NCBI GenBank assembly: GCA_022846635.1
Contig: AP025685.1
Location: 3,906,001 to 3,970,000 of the forward strand
DNA: 64,000 bases
Direction: 5' to 3'
Origin: Salmonella enterica subsp. enterica serovar Choleraesuis
GTDB taxonomy: Bacteria > Pseudomonadota > Gammaproteobacteria > Enterobacterales > Enterobacteriaceae
Shown piece by piece: positions 53,397 through 63,109 of the stretch. Position 1 is the first letter of the stretch; each line of letters opens with the position of its first letter. The notes beneath the pieces were generated by a model that had not been told where the DNA came from, ran no database searches, and saw nothing but the letters and a program-made list of their open reading frames with translations. Made by a program: the position numbers and the translations under genes.

Positions 53397-54395
53397 TTAA
53401 TTACGGTCAGCTACCAGACTAAGCGCATGCTCCACAACCGCAACATCCGCTCCGGCTTTGTGTGCATTCTCACTCAGATAACGCCGCCACTGGCGAGCTC
53501 CGGGGATACCCTGGAACAGACCTAACATATGGCGAGTAATATGACCTAAATAGGTTCCCTGGCTTAATTCACGTTCGATATAAGGATACATTGCCCGCAC
53601 CACGGCTACCGAATCTGGAACCACCGAGTCACAGCCAAATATTTCGCGGTCGACCGCCGCCAGCAGCCCCGGATTTTGATAAGCCTCACGTCCAACCATC
53701 ACGCCATCCATATGCTCGAGGTGTGCTTTTGCCTCTTCCAGAGTTTTAATGCCGCCGTTAATGGCCATAGTCAGCTGCGGGAAATCGCGCTTAAGCTGAT
53801 AAACCCGCGGATAATCCAGCGGTGGGATTTCACGGTTTTCTTTAGGGCTAAGGCCGGAAAGCCAGGCTTTGCGGGCATGGATGATAAACATCTCGCATTC
53901 GCCCTTTCCAGCCACCGTATCAATGAACTCACATAGAAACTCATAGCTGTCGCTATCATCGATACCGATACGGGTTTTCACGGTAACAGGTATCGATACC
54001 ACGTCGCGCATAGCTTTGATGCAATCAGCGACTAGCTGTGCCTCGCCCATCAGGCAGGCACCAAAGCGGCCATTCTGTACCCGATCAGACGGGCAGCCCA
54101 CATTGAGGTTTATTTCGTCATAACCACGCTGTTCAGCAAGCTTTGCGCAGTGCGCCAGAGCCGCCGGATCGCTCCCACCTAATTGCAGAGCAATCGGATG
54201 CTCCTCATCGCTATACGCCAGGTAATCGCCTTTGCCGTGAATGATGGCCCCGGTAGTCACCATTTCGGTATACAACAGTGTGTGTTGTGAAAGCTGGCGC
54301 AAAAAATAACGACAATGGCGATCGGTCCAGTCGAGCATCGGCGCAATGGAGAATCGGTAAGGCTTGAAAGGCGTGGCGGAGATGGGTTGTGACAT
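53397..54395 (-). CDS. dusA: tRNA-dihydrouridine synthase A
   Basis: This 332-residue flavoenzyme has the Dus signatures FSIAPMLDWTDRHCRYFLRQ, EINLNVGCPSDRVQNGRFGA (with the catalytic Cys) and MAINGGIKTLEEA. DusA reduces U20 and U20a of tRNAs with NADPH via FMN. It is separate from the next gene by 80 bp and carries the expected N-terminus. Confidence 0.96.
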   Translation of the reverse strand: MSQPISATPFKPYRFSIAPMLDWTDRHCRYFLRQLSQHTLLYTEMVTTGAIIHGKGDYLAYSDEEHPIALQLGGSDPAALAHCAKLAEQRGYDEINLNVGCPSDRVQNGRFGACLMGEAQLVADCIKAMRDVVSIPVTVKTRIGIDDSDSYEFLCEFIDTVAGKGECEMFIIHARKAWLSGLSPKENREIPPLDYPRVYQLKRDFPQLTMAINGGIKTLEEAKAHLEHMDGVMVGREAYQNPGLLAAVDREIFGCDSVVPDSVAVVRAMYPYIERELSQGTYLGHITRHMLGLFQGIPGARQWRRYLSENAHKAGADVAVVEHALSLVADRN

Positions 54396-54477
54396 AAACT
54401 CTCAGGTATTTTCCGGGCTAAAAACGGGGCGCTACTATAGCACAAACCTTATCCAGCGCACCCCGACACTCAACGCA

Positions 54478-54966
54478 TTATTTAGGGTCTGGCTTACCAT
54501 CATGAGGGCCAAAAAACTGTGGTGGATGGTCTATCCATCGGTCCGGGCGCGATGCGGCATAGCGCGGATTTTTTGGGTAATAGATTTTGTTATCCGCCCT
54601 GTTCGGCTCGCCTATGACCAACAGTTCCACTTCCTCATCACTGTTATTAATAATGGTGTGGCAAAGACCGGTACCAGGACGCAGCCCCACGGAATCTCCG
54701 GGCTGCAATGGATAGAGATAGCCATTAATCCACGCATGTGGATAACCGGAAATTACATAGACAAACTCTTCTTCCAGGCTTTCAGCGTGCGGATAGCTGG
54801 TACGGCGTCCCGGCAGCAAGCGTTCGTGGTGAATACCCAATCGATTTAGCCCAAAAGCTCTCGCCAACGGCGCGCCAATAGAAAACTTCTCCTGGCTATC
54901 GGGATATTGCGAGTCGTCAGGGCCTTCAATATCTCGCCAGTGACGAATGCAATCCGGTCGTTTCAT
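54478..54966 (-). CDS. Cupin-domain protein
   Basis: The 162-residue product has one cupin barrel with the metal-site motifs PHAESLEEEFVYVISG (HxxxxE-like) and LRPGTGLCHTIINNSDEEVE (G...H...N). It lies between dusA and the divergent zur. It is a common gammaproteobacterial gene of unknown role, perhaps a sugar isomerase-like or dioxygenase-like protein. GGAGG precedes the ATG at 54966; five extra codons upstream are less likely. Confidence 0.83.
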   Translation of the reverse strand: MKRPDCIRHWRDIEGPDDSQYPDSQEKFSIGAPLARAFGLNRLGIHHERLLPGRRTSYPHAESLEEEFVYVISGYPHAWINGYLYPLQPGDSVGLRPGTGLCHTIINNSDEEVELLVIGEPNRADNKIYYPKNPRYAASRPDRWIDHPPQFFGPHDGKPDPK

Positions 54967-55074
54967 GGTGAGCCTCCGCAAACAAATGATGAAAAGGTTC
55001 TGGGTAATGACACACCGACAGCATATCGGTGTTTTATGGTAAAGTATTGGTCTGTTCTTTTACCTGAGGTACTG

Positions 55075-55596
55075 ATGGATACGACCACATCACAAGCAAT
55101 GTTAGCGCAGGCCGAAAAGCTGTGCCTGCAGCGCAATGTGCGCCTGACTCCTCAGCGCCTTGAAGTATTGCGTTTAATGACGCTCCAGCAAGGGGCTATT
55201 AGCGCTTACGATCTGTTAGATCTGCTGAAATCTACCGAGCCGCAGGCCAAGCCTCCAACGGTCTATCGTGCACTGGATTTTCTGCTGGAACAAGGATTTA
55301 TCCACAAGGTTGAGTCGACTAATAGTTACGTGTTGTGCCACCTGTTTGATGATCCAGCCCATACCTCAGCGATGTTTATTTGCGATCGCTGCGGCGCGGT
55401 AAAAGAAGAGGCGGCGGAAGGGATTGAGGACATCATGCATACTCTGGCGGCACGCAATGGCTTCGCTTTGCATCATAATGTCATTGAAGCTCACGGCCTG
55501 TGTACCGCTTGCGCTGAGGTTGAAGCTTGTCGCCATAAAGATAGCTGCCATAATCACGACCACAGTGTGATAGTTAAAAGGCGCGGGCGCAGCTAG
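55075..55596 (+). CDS. zur: Zinc uptake regulator Zur
   Basis: The 173-residue Fur-family repressor has the winged helix (CLQRNVRLTPQRLEVLRLMT), the metal-site region CHLFDDPAHTSAMFICDRCG and a Cys/His-rich tail (CTACAEVEACRHKDSCHNHD). Zur represses znuABC and other zinc genes when zinc is plentiful. TGAGGT lies before the ATG at 55075; a longer frame runs upstream through the promoter region shared with the cupin gene. Confidence 0.95.
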   Translation: MDTTTSQAMLAQAEKLCLQRNVRLTPQRLEVLRLMTLQQGAISAYDLLDLLKSTEPQAKPPTVYRALDFLLEQGFIHKVESTNSYVLCHLFDDPAHTSAMFICDRCGAVKEEAAEGIEDIMHTLAARNGFALHHNVIEAHGLCTACAEVEACRHKDSCHNHDHSVIVKRRGRS

Positions 55597-55667
55597 CTTT
55601 AGTTGAGGGTGGTACCTCCATGTACCATTGGGCAGGAACTCGCGTGAGGTGTCATTACCGACTGATA

Positions 55668-55877
55668 TTACCAGTGGTATTTATTACGGGTTTCCCAGTC
55701 GTTAAGTTCCTTTTCAGCCTGGTCTTTATTGTAGCCGTAGCGTTCCTGAATTTTACCCACTAGTTGGTCGCGCTTACCTTCCACGACCTGAAGATCGTCA
55801 TCTGTCAGCTTACCCCACTGTTCTTTCACTTTGCCTTTAAACTGCTTCCAATTACCGTCGACTTGATCTTTATTCAT
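55668..55877 (-). CDS. yjbJ: CsbD-family stress protein YjbJ
   Basis: The 69-residue charged, helical protein starts MNKDQVDGNWKQFKGKVKEQ and is the full-length E. coli YjbJ type, an abundant sigma-S-dependent general stress protein of unknown mechanism. It has a good GGAGATCACC ribosome-binding site. Context between zur and dinF matches E. coli. Confidence 0.95.
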   Translation of the reverse strand: MNKDQVDGNWKQFKGKVKEQWGKLTDDDLQVVEGKRDQLVGKIQERYGYNKDQAEKELNDWETRNKYHW

Positions 55878-56067
55878 GGTGATCTCCTCAAATGAAAATG
55901 GGTGGAGCCAGACCCGATAATTATGCGGGTTGATGTCTGACTTACCCTTAAGTCTAGATGAGGATTCTTATCATGGATTAAAACTCAGAATATTTAACCA
56001 TTCACATCCAGAAAGTCATCACAAAAAACCGATTAATGATTTCTAATTCAGAGTGTTATTTAACGCA

Positions 56068-57396
56068 TCAGTGCGGTTGAGGTAGCCAGGTGTTATTCCG
56101 CCAGTGACGACGCCAGATGAGCCATAGGGTAAGCCCTCTCAACGAGAGGAAAACCGCCAGTGCCAGCCAAAGGCCGTGGTTTCCCAGCCATGGTAAGGTA
56201 AGCAAAGTCAGGCCAAAACCCAGCGCTGCCGCCGCCATACTATTACGCATCTCGGCGCCGCGAGTGGCTCCAACAAACATTCCGTCCAGCAAGTAACACC
56301 ACACCCCCACTAACGGCAGCACAACCTGCCACGCCAGGTAATGCCCGGCCAGTTCACGCAAAGCGGGTAGAGACGTAAGTAGCCCAATAATGGAAGGACC
56401 GGCAATGGCATACACCGCAGCAAAGATTACAGCTACGCACCCTGCCTGACGGCAAGCGGCCTGCCAGACTTCACGTAACTGCCCTGCCTGACGCGCACCA
56501 TATGCCTCACCGGAATGCGCTTCTACCGCATAGGCGAAGCCATCTAATGCATAGGCGGTAAAGGTCAGTAAAGTCATAAGCAGGGCGTTTACGGCTACGG
56601 TTTCTGCCCCCAGCCGGGCGCCGAATATAGTGATTGAAGCAAAGCAGATCTGTAGCAATAGCGAGCGCAACATAATGTCGCGATTAAGCGCCAGCAATCG
56701 CCGAAAGTTACCGCGCCAGCAGGTTAGCAGAAGCCCCGGATCGATATTCCGCAGCCGCATTACGCGCCAGACCATACCTAACCCGACCAGCAACGTGACA
56801 TATTCTGCCGCCACCGTTGCCAACGCCGCTCCCTGAACATTCATGTGCAGGCCAACAACCAGCCATAAATCGAGGGTAATATTAAGCACGTTACCAATAA
56901 TTAGCAGAATAACTGGAGCACGGGCATATTGAACGCCCAGCAACCAGCCAAGCAGAACCAGATTGAGCAAAGAAGCCGGAGCGCTTAGCCAGCGGATCTC
57001 CAAAAAGCGGCGTGCCTGATGCAATACTGCCTCGTTTCCTCCCACCACATGTAATGCCAGATTAATGAGTGGAGTACGCAATATCACAATCGCCAGTCCG
57101 GCAGCCAGAGCCAGCAAAAATGGCTGAGCCAGCGCACGCGCCAGCCCTGAAGCATCTTTCGCCCCAAAAGCCTGTGCTGTCATTCCGGTGGTGCTCATAC
57201 GTAAAAACAGTAACAACATAAACAGAAAGCTAGTAGCAGTAGCGCCAATTGCCACGCCACCCAAATATACCGGGCTGTCCAGGTGACCGATAACGGCAGT
57301 ATCCACCAGGCCCAGCAATGGCACGGTAATATTGGAGAAGATCATTGGCAGAGCGAGGCGCCATAGCGCGGCGTCGGTCGGAGAGAAAAAACGCAT
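56068..57396 (-). CDS. dinF: MATE-family efflux protein DinF
   Basis: This 442-residue protein has twelve transmembrane helices and the MATE core (IFSNITVPLLGLVDTAVIGH near the start). DinF is SOS-induced in E. coli as the second gene of the lexA operon and helps resist oxidative and bile-salt stress. Here a hairpin after lexA and a 264 bp gap lie between the two, so dinF may depend partly on read-through or on its own promoter; no SOS box is evident in the gap. Confidence 0.93.
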   Translation of the reverse strand: MRFFSPTDAALWRLALPMIFSNITVPLLGLVDTAVIGHLDSPVYLGGVAIGATATSFLFMLLLFLRMSTTGMTAQAFGAKDASGLARALAQPFLLALAAGLAIVILRTPLINLALHVVGGNEAVLHQARRFLEIRWLSAPASLLNLVLLGWLLGVQYARAPVILLIIGNVLNITLDLWLVVGLHMNVQGAALATVAAEYVTLLVGLGMVWRVMRLRNIDPGLLLTCWRGNFRRLLALNRDIMLRSLLLQICFASITIFGARLGAETVAVNALLMTLLTFTAYALDGFAYAVEAHSGEAYGARQAGQLREVWQAACRQAGCVAVIFAAVYAIAGPSIIGLLTSLPALRELAGHYLAWQVVLPLVGVWCYLLDGMFVGATRGAEMRNSMAAAALGFGLTLLTLPWLGNHGLWLALAVFLSLRGLTLWLIWRRHWRNNTWLPQPH

Positions 57397-57610
57397 GAGT
57401 TACCCGGTATAGTTCAACGATAACAAGTGCCACCAAAACCGGCAGCAACAGCGCCATTCATAAGAGAAAGAGGCGCAATGAATACCATGGACTAAATCTG
57501 CAGCTAACATCGGGCAGATGCCTGAGGAAAATGACGTAGTGTCGTCCGATGAGCGAAGACACTAAGCAGACATTAAATCACGACGCATATTAGCCTGCAG
57601 CATTACAAAA

Positions 57611-57633
57611 CGGCATCTGGGGGTCAGATGCCG
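57611..57633 (-). terminator. Terminator-like hairpin after lexA
   Basis: CGGCATCTG-GGGGT-CAGATGCCG with TTTTGTAA following on the minus strand; it may attenuate dinF expression. Confidence 0.85.
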
Positions 57634-57660
57634 CTCAATCAAAATTCGGCCAGCCGGAGC

Positions 57661-58269
57661 TTACTGCCACTGCCCGTTGCGAATAACACCAACCGCCAGG
57701 CCCTCGATCGAGAACGACTGGTCGCGCAGATCGACCACGATTGGGGAGAATTCACTATTTTCGGGCAACAGTTGCACTACACTTCCCTGTTTTTTCAGGC
57801 GCTTGACCGTAACTTCATCATCGATGCGCGCCACAACTATCTGCCCGTTATGGACATCCTGAGTTTTATGAACTGCCAGCAGATCGCCATCCAGAATGCC
57901 AATATCTTTCATAGACATACCGCTAACGCGCAGTAGAAAATCTGCGCTCGGTTTAAACATCGCCGGGTCGACCTGGTAATGGCCTTCAATATGTTGCTGA
58001 GCCAGCAGCGGTTCACCCGCAGCGACACGACCAATCAGAGGCAGCCCTTCTTCCTCTTCCACCAGCAAACGAATACCGCGGGAAGCGCCGGAAACTATCT
58101 CGATAACGCCTTTACGGGCCAGCGCTTTGAGATGCTCTTCGGCCGCATTAGGGGAACGGAACCCCAGACGCTGGGCAATTTCAGCACGCGTCGGCGGCAT
58201 GCCAGTTTGGTTGATATGATCCCGTATGAGATCAAAGACCTCTTGCTGCCTGGTGGTTAACGCTTTCAT
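57661..58269 (-). CDS. lexA: SOS repressor LexA
   Basis: The 202-residue protein has the N-terminal winged helix (MPPTRAEIAQRLGFRSPNAA), the self-cleavage site in GRVAAGEPLLA (Ala-Gly) and the Ser/Lys catalytic dyad (Ser in SGMSMKDIG, Lys in DEVTVKRLKKQG). It represses the SOS regulon, including itself, ssb/uvrA and dinF. Two SOS boxes precede it. Confidence 0.98.
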   Translation of the reverse strand: MKALTTRQQEVFDLIRDHINQTGMPPTRAEIAQRLGFRSPNAAEEHLKALARKGVIEIVSGASRGIRLLVEEEEGLPLIGRVAAGEPLLAQQHIEGHYQVDPAMFKPSADFLLRVSGMSMKDIGILDGDLLAVHKTQDVHNGQIVVARIDDEVTVKRLKKQGSVVQLLPENSEFSPIVVDLRDQSFSIEGLAVGVIRNGQWQ

Positions 58270-58277
58270 CCCGCCCC

Positions 58278-58293
58278 CTGGTTGTATATACAG
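58278..58293. promoter_or_regulatory. LexA box 1 upstream of lexA
   Basis: CTGGTTGTATATACAG, CTG-N10-CAG form, ten bases before the lexA start codon. Confidence 0.93.
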
Positions 58294-58298
58294 TTATG

Positions 58299-58314
58299 CT
58301 GTGAGTATATACAG
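58299..58314. promoter_or_regulatory. LexA box 2 upstream of lexA
   Basis: CTGTGAGTATATACAG, CTG-N10-CAG form, 21 bases (two helical turns) from box 1, as in E. coli lexA autoregulation. Confidence 0.93.
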
Positions 58315-58455
58315 CCAACGGTCATTAGGGAACCAGAAATGAACAAAAAAGCAGGGAGTTACACAATGCAGGATAAGAAGTAAGGCCAGGATAACAGCGG
58401 CCTTCAGGCCCGGGGCGATGAAAAAACAAAGTATTAATTTCTGAAGCTTTGCCGC

Positions 58456-58486
58456 AAAGAAGGAGAAACCCAGTTTCTCCTTCTTT
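58456..58486 (-). terminator. Long perfect hairpin after dgkA
   Basis: AAAGAAGGAGAAAC-CCA-GTTTCTCCTTCTTT is a perfect 14-bp stem placed about 20 bases past the dgkA stop. Confidence 0.75.
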
Positions 58487-58507
58487 GCCCGGCGACTACA
58501 GTGGCGC

Positions 58508-58876
58508 TTAGAAAAATTTATGCCAAAGCAACGCCACCCAGGTAAAGACGGCAATAAATATTGAGAGCAATACTGCGGCCGAGCCCATGTCCTTCGCCCG
58601 CCCGGAAAGCTCATGATAATCACTGCCGATTCTGTCAACCACGGCCTCAATGGCGCTATTTAAGATCTCCACGACCATGACTAATGCTACGGATGAAATA
58701 AGCAACACGCGGGTAATAACATCTACATCCAGCCAGCAGGCGATGGCAATAGCCACCACGGCGGCACACCCTTCCTGGCGGAAAGCGGCTTCATTTTTCC
58801 AGGCGGCGCAAAAACCCTTCCAGGAGTAACCGGCGGCTTTGATAATGCGAGTCAAACCAGTGGTGCTATTAGGCAT
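58508..58876 (-). CDS. dgkA: Diacylglycerol kinase
   Basis: This 122-residue membrane enzyme has three transmembrane helices and the DgkA signature VEILNSAIEAVVDRIGSDYH, with the catalytic Glu. It phosphorylates diacylglycerol released in membrane-derived oligosaccharide and LPS modification back to phosphatidic acid. Divergent from plsB, as in E. coli, so two phospholipid genes share one control region. Confidence 0.96.
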   Translation of the reverse strand: MPNSTTGLTRIIKAAGYSWKGFCAAWKNEAAFRQEGCAAVVAIAIACWLDVDVITRVLLISSVALVMVVEILNSAIEAVVDRIGSDYHELSGRAKDMGSAAVLLSIFIAVFTWVALLWHKFF

Positions 58877-59108
58877 GTGTCAGACCTTTTCAATTTTTAT
58901 CATCAGTTAAACGATGGGAGTTGGAGTGTATACCGCACGATAAGACCATTGCGATACATTTCTGTTCAATCTCTATGAGCTAAAAATCCATTTTTTTTAG
59001 CTAAAACAACCTGGTTCACGAGTGGCAATCACGGCCGCAGAATTTGTACATACTTTCTGTTATTCTTGGCTCGCATTTGCATATTTAACCTGAGGCTTTA
59101 CATCATTT

Positions 59109-61532
59109 ATGTCAGGCTGGCCCCGAATTTATAACAAGTTACTTAATTTGCCATTAAGCGTTCTGGTAAAAAGTAAATCTATACCCGCCGATCCGGCCGC
59201 CGAAGTTGGCCTGGATACCTCTCGTCCGATTATGTACGTACTGCCCTATAACTCTCGGGCAGACCTGCTGACGCTACGAGCGCAATGTCTGGCACACGAT
59301 CTGCCAGACCCGCTGGAGCCGCTAGAGGTCGATGGCGTTGCTCTGCCCCGCTACGTGTTTATCCACGGCGGACCGCGTGTGTTTACCTATTACACGCCGA
59401 AAGAAGAGTCGGTGAAGCTTTTCCACGACTATCTGGACTTACATAAAAACAATCCGCACCTCGATATTCAGATGGTGCCGGTATCCGTTATGTTTGGCCG
59501 CTCTCCGGGGCGTGAGAAGGGTGAAGTTAACCCACCGCTGCGGATGCTGAACGGTATTCAGAAGTTCTTCGCCGTATTGTGGCTGGGCCGCGATAGTTTT
59601 GTGCGCTTCTCACCACCGGTGTCCCTGCGCTGGATGGCTACCGAACACGGTACCGATAAATCCATCGCTCAGAAGCTGGCGAAAGTTGCCCGTATGCACT
59701 TTGCCCGCCAGCGTCTCGCTGCCGTTGGCCCACGCCTGCCGGCTCGTCAGGATCTGTTTAATAAACTGCTGGCGTCAAAAGCCATCGCCCGTGCGGTTGA
59801 AGATGAAGCTCGCAGCAAAAAAATCTCCCATGAAAAAGCCCAGCAAAACGCCGTGGCGCTGATGGAAGAGATTGCGGCTAACTTTTCTTATGAAGCAATT
59901 CGCCTGACCGACAGGATTCTGGGCTTTACCTGGAACCGCCTGTACCAGGGTATTAACGTGCATAATGCCGAGCGTGTACGTCAGCTGGCGCATGAAGGCC
60001 ACGAAATTGTCTATGTGCCTTGCCACCGCAGTCATATGGATTACCTGCTGCTTTCCTACGTTCTTTATCACCAGGGGTTAGTGCCTCCGCATATTGCGGC
60101 CGGTATCAACCTGAATTTCTGGCCGGCAGGTCCAATATTCCGTCGTCTGGGCGCATTCTTTATTCGCCGTACCTTTAAGGGTAACAAGCTCTACTCCACG
60201 GTGTTCCGCGAATACCTGGGCGAGCTGTTCAGCCGCGGTTATTCGGTAGAATACTTTGTGGAGGGTGGTCGCTCGCGTACTGGCCGTCTGCTGGATCCTA
60301 AAACCGGCACGCTGTCGATGACCATCCAGGCCATGCTGCGCGGCGGCACCCGTCCGATTACGCTGGTACCGATTTACATCGGCTATGAGCACGTAATGGA
60401 AGTGGGTACCTACGCTAAAGAGCTGCGCGGCGCGACAAAAGAGAAAGAGAGCCTGCCGCAGATGCTGCGCGGCCTCAGCAAGCTACGAAACCTGGGTCAG
60501 GGCTACGTTAACTTCGGTGAACCACTGCCGCTAATGACCTGGCTGAACCAGCGGGTGCCTGAATGGCGTGAGTCTATCGACCCAATCGAAACCGTGCGCC
60601 CAGCCTGGCTGACTCCGACGGTTAATACCATCGCGTCGGAAATTATGGTCCGGATTAATAACGCCGGTGCCGCGAACGCCATGAACCTGTGCTGCACGGC
60701 GCTACTAGCCTCTCGACAGCGCTCCCTAACCCGTGAGCAGCTTACCGAGCAAATCACCTGTTATCTGGATCTGCTGCGCAACGTGCCTTATTCCCCTTGC
60801 GCGACGGCACCTGCCAGCGATGCTCAAAAGCTTATCGATCACGCCTTGCAGATGAATAAGTTCGAGGTGGAAAAAGACACCATCGGCGACATTATTATTC
60901 TGCCGCGCGAACAGGCCGTGCTGATGACTTACTACCGTAATAACATCGCACATATGCTGGTACTGCCATCGCTGATTGCGCTGATTGTCGCTCAGTATCG
61001 TCAGATTGACCGCACCGAACTGTGTCGCCAGATTCAGCTGGTCTATCCAATGCTCAAAGCCGAATTGTTCCTGCGCTGGGATGATGAGCAACTGCTGAGC
61101 ACTCTGGATGCACAGATTGCCGAACTGGCGCGTCAGGAGCTGATTCAGGTTGATGGCGATGCTATCTCCGTTGATCCACACCGTTCACGGACGCTACAAC
61201 TGCTGGCGGCCGGCGTGCGGGAGACGGTACAGCGCTATGCGATTACCTTCTGGCTACTGAGCAACAACCCGGCTATCAACCGCGGTACTCTGGAGAAAGA
61301 GAGCCGCACCATGGCTCAGCGTCTGTCTGTGCTGCATGGCATTAACGCACCGGAGTTCTTCGATAAGGCAGTGTTCACAAGCCTGGTGCTGACGCTGCGT
61401 GACGAAGGCTATATCAGCGATACCGGCGATGCGAAGCCAGAGCAGACGATGGCTATCTATCAAATGCTGGCACAGCTAATCACCTCAGATGTACGTCTGA
61501 CGATTGAAAGTGCCGGGCAGGATGAAGATTAA
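59109..61532 (+). CDS. plsB: Glycerol-3-phosphate 1-O-acyltransferase PlsB
   Basis: The 807-residue membrane-bound enzyme has the HX4D acyltransferase motif (CHRSHMDYLLLSY, near residue 305), then GAFFIRRTFKGNKLY, FVEGGRSRTGRLL and TLVPIYIGYEH, the four boxes of the family. It makes lysophosphatidic acid from glycerol-3-phosphate and acyl-CoA or acyl-ACP, the first step of phospholipid synthesis. Length equals E. coli PlsB. Confidence 0.97.
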   Translation: MSGWPRIYNKLLNLPLSVLVKSKSIPADPAAEVGLDTSRPIMYVLPYNSRADLLTLRAQCLAHDLPDPLEPLEVDGVALPRYVFIHGGPRVFTYYTPKEESVKLFHDYLDLHKNNPHLDIQMVPVSVMFGRSPGREKGEVNPPLRMLNGIQKFFAVLWLGRDSFVRFSPPVSLRWMATEHGTDKSIAQKLAKVARMHFARQRLAAVGPRLPARQDLFNKLLASKAIARAVEDEARSKKISHEKAQQNAVALMEEIAANFSYEAIRLTDRILGFTWNRLYQGINVHNAERVRQLAHEGHEIVYVPCHRSHMDYLLLSYVLYHQGLVPPHIAAGINLNFWPAGPIFRRLGAFFIRRTFKGNKLYSTVFREYLGELFSRGYSVEYFVEGGRSRTGRLLDPKTGTLSMTIQAMLRGGTRPITLVPIYIGYEHVMEVGTYAKELRGATKEKESLPQMLRGLSKLRNLGQGYVNFGEPLPLMTWLNQRVPEWRESIDPIETVRPAWLTPTVNTIASEIMVRINNAGAANAMNLCCTALLASRQRSLTREQLTEQITCYLDLLRNVPYSPCATAPASDAQKLIDHALQMNKFEVEKDTIGDIIILPREQAVLMTYYRNNIAHMLVLPSLIALIVAQYRQIDRTELCRQIQLVYPMLKAELFLRWDDEQLLSTLDAQIAELARQELIQVDGDAISVDPHRSRTLQLLAAGVRETVQRYAITFWLLSNNPAINRGTLEKESRTMAQRLSVLHGINAPEFFDKAVFTSLVLTLRDEGYISDTGDAKPEQTMAIYQMLAQLITSDVRLTIESAGQDED

Positions 61533-61556
61533 TTCCTGACGCTGCGCCCATAAAAA

Positions 61557-61578
61557 AACCACTTCCCAGGAAGTGGTT
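61557..61578. terminator. Bidirectional terminator between plsB and ubiA
   Basis: AACCACTTCC-CA-GGAAGTGGTT flanked by runs of A on the left and T on the right, so it works for both convergent genes. Confidence 0.95.
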
Positions 61579-61600
61579 TTTTTTACCTGCTGCATGCAGC

Positions 61601-62473
61601 TTAGTGATGCCAGTAACTCAACACCACGCCAATAAACAGCGCCAGGCCTACGTAGTTATTATTCATAAACGCGCTAAAGCACGGCATACGCTCGCGCCCG
61701 GCAATCAGCTTCTGCTGGTAAACGAACAGCCCTGCCGCCACCGCCAGCCCTAAATAATAGGGTAATCCCAGCCCATTTAGCTGGCCTACGGCAATCATTA
61801 ATCCCAGCACCACTAATTGCAGCACGCCGATGATAATTCGATCGTAGCTTCCGAATAGAATAGCGGTCGATTTAATGCCAATTTTCAGGTCGTCGTCACG
61901 GTCTACCATCGCATACTGCGTGTCATACACCACCGCCCAGCAAATATTAGCCAGGAACATTAGCCAACAGCTCAGTGGCAATGATTCGCTAACAGCAGCA
62001 TAGGCCATAGGGATAGACCAGCCAAACGCCGCGCCCAGTACCACCTGTGGCAGATGGGTATAGCGCTTCATAAACGGATAAACCCAGGCCAGCGCCAGCC
62101 CGGCGATGGACAGCAGAATCGTCATGACATTAAGCGTTAAAACCAGCAGGAATGAGAGCACCACCAGCGCAATAAACAGCGTCCTGGCTTCCTTCTCACT
62201 GATATCACCACTCGGCATAGGACGATGCGCAGTGCGCTTAACGTGCCCATCGAATTTGCGATCGGCGTAATCATTTATCACGCAGCCTGCGGCACGCATT
62301 AGCCAAACCCCGGCCACAAACACCAGCAAAATCGTCAGCGGCGGCGCGCCGGGCGTTGCCAGCCATAACGCCCATAAAGTCGGCCACAGCAGTAACAATG
62401 TCCCTATCGGCTTATCGGTTCGCATCAGGCGATGAAAAGCCAGCAGTTTATTCTGCGTCAGACTCCGCTCCAT
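61601..62473 (-). CDS. ubiA: 4-hydroxybenzoate octaprenyltransferase
   Basis: This 290-residue membrane protein has about nine helices and two Asp-rich prenyl-diphosphate sites: VINDYADRKFDGHV and DTQYAMVDRDDDLKIGIKS. It attaches octaprenyl to 4-hydroxybenzoate in ubiquinone synthesis. It overlaps the end of ubiC by 16 bases, consistent with one operon. Confidence 0.97.
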   Translation of the reverse strand: MERSLTQNKLLAFHRLMRTDKPIGTLLLLWPTLWALWLATPGAPPLTILLVFVAGVWLMRAAGCVINDYADRKFDGHVKRTAHRPMPSGDISEKEARTLFIALVVLSFLLVLTLNVMTILLSIAGLALAWVYPFMKRYTHLPQVVLGAAFGWSIPMAYAAVSESLPLSCWLMFLANICWAVVYDTQYAMVDRDDDLKIGIKSTAILFGSYDRIIIGVLQLVVLGLMIAVGQLNGLGLPYYLGLAVAAGLFVYQQKLIAGRERMPCFSAFMNNNYVGLALFIGVVLSYWHH

Positions 62474-62985
62474 TTTTGTTCCTCTTGATACAACGGCGAC
62501 GCAGGCAGGAATAGCTCACTCAGCAGCAGCGGCTTGCCGGAGAGCCGTAACAGGGAACGCCGTCCCCAGAGCGACTCGCTGCGTCCAATATCGATAAAAT
62601 CACGCGTAAGCGTAGACGATGAAAATAAATAGCGGCCCAGCGGCGTAGTGCCAAGGCGCGCCAGCGCCAGTTCCGGCCCGCTTAACGTGGACTCTGGTAC
62701 CAGGGTCAGCCCGGCCAGCCACGGAACGCCATCACCATATAAGATAACTTCCCGCCGCCAAAAGCGTACATCACCCGGTAGATAGCGGGCATCTTCTCCC
62801 AGCGAATCTACCGTTACAAAATCCTCAAATACGACCTCAACGCTCACCTTACGGCAATATTGTTCAAACCGCCGGGTCATTGAATCTTCCAGCAATAACC
62901 AATCCAATACGGCCTCATTGGCCCTATCGGCAAAGTCAGAATGATATTTCAGCGCGAATAGCGCCTCCATAGCGGATTGAGGCAT
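62458..62985 (-). CDS. ubiC: Chorismate pyruvate-lyase
   Basis: The 175-residue protein shows the UbiC core (WLLLEDSMTRRFEQYCRKVS, PESTLSGPELALARLGTTPL, GRYLFSSSTLTRDFIDIGR). It converts chorismate to 4-hydroxybenzoate and pyruvate, the first committed step of ubiquinone synthesis, feeding UbiA next to it. The C-terminus is about ten residues longer than in E. coli, running into ubiA. Confidence 0.95.
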   Translation of the reverse strand: MPQSAMEALFALKYHSDFADRANEAVLDWLLLEDSMTRRFEQYCRKVSVEVVFEDFVTVDSLGEDARYLPGDVRFWRREVILYGDGVPWLAGLTLVPESTLSGPELALARLGTTPLGRYLFSSSTLTRDFIDIGRSESLWGRRSLLRLSGKPLLLSELFLPASPLYQEEQKWSGV

Positions 62986-63109
62986 CTTTGCAGCTCCAGA
63001 GAGTGAGACGCGCTCATTGTACCTCAGGTAACCCGCCGTTAGCGCGGGGCGGGCCGCGATAATGCACTAAATAGCAACAATAGAACAACATTTGCGCAGC
63101 GCTCAGAGG

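Noticed and set aside
54907..55074. Upstream extension of the zur frame
   Set aside because: It runs through the region divergent to the cupin gene and lacks Fur-family sequence; the ATG at 55075 has a good ribosome-binding site.
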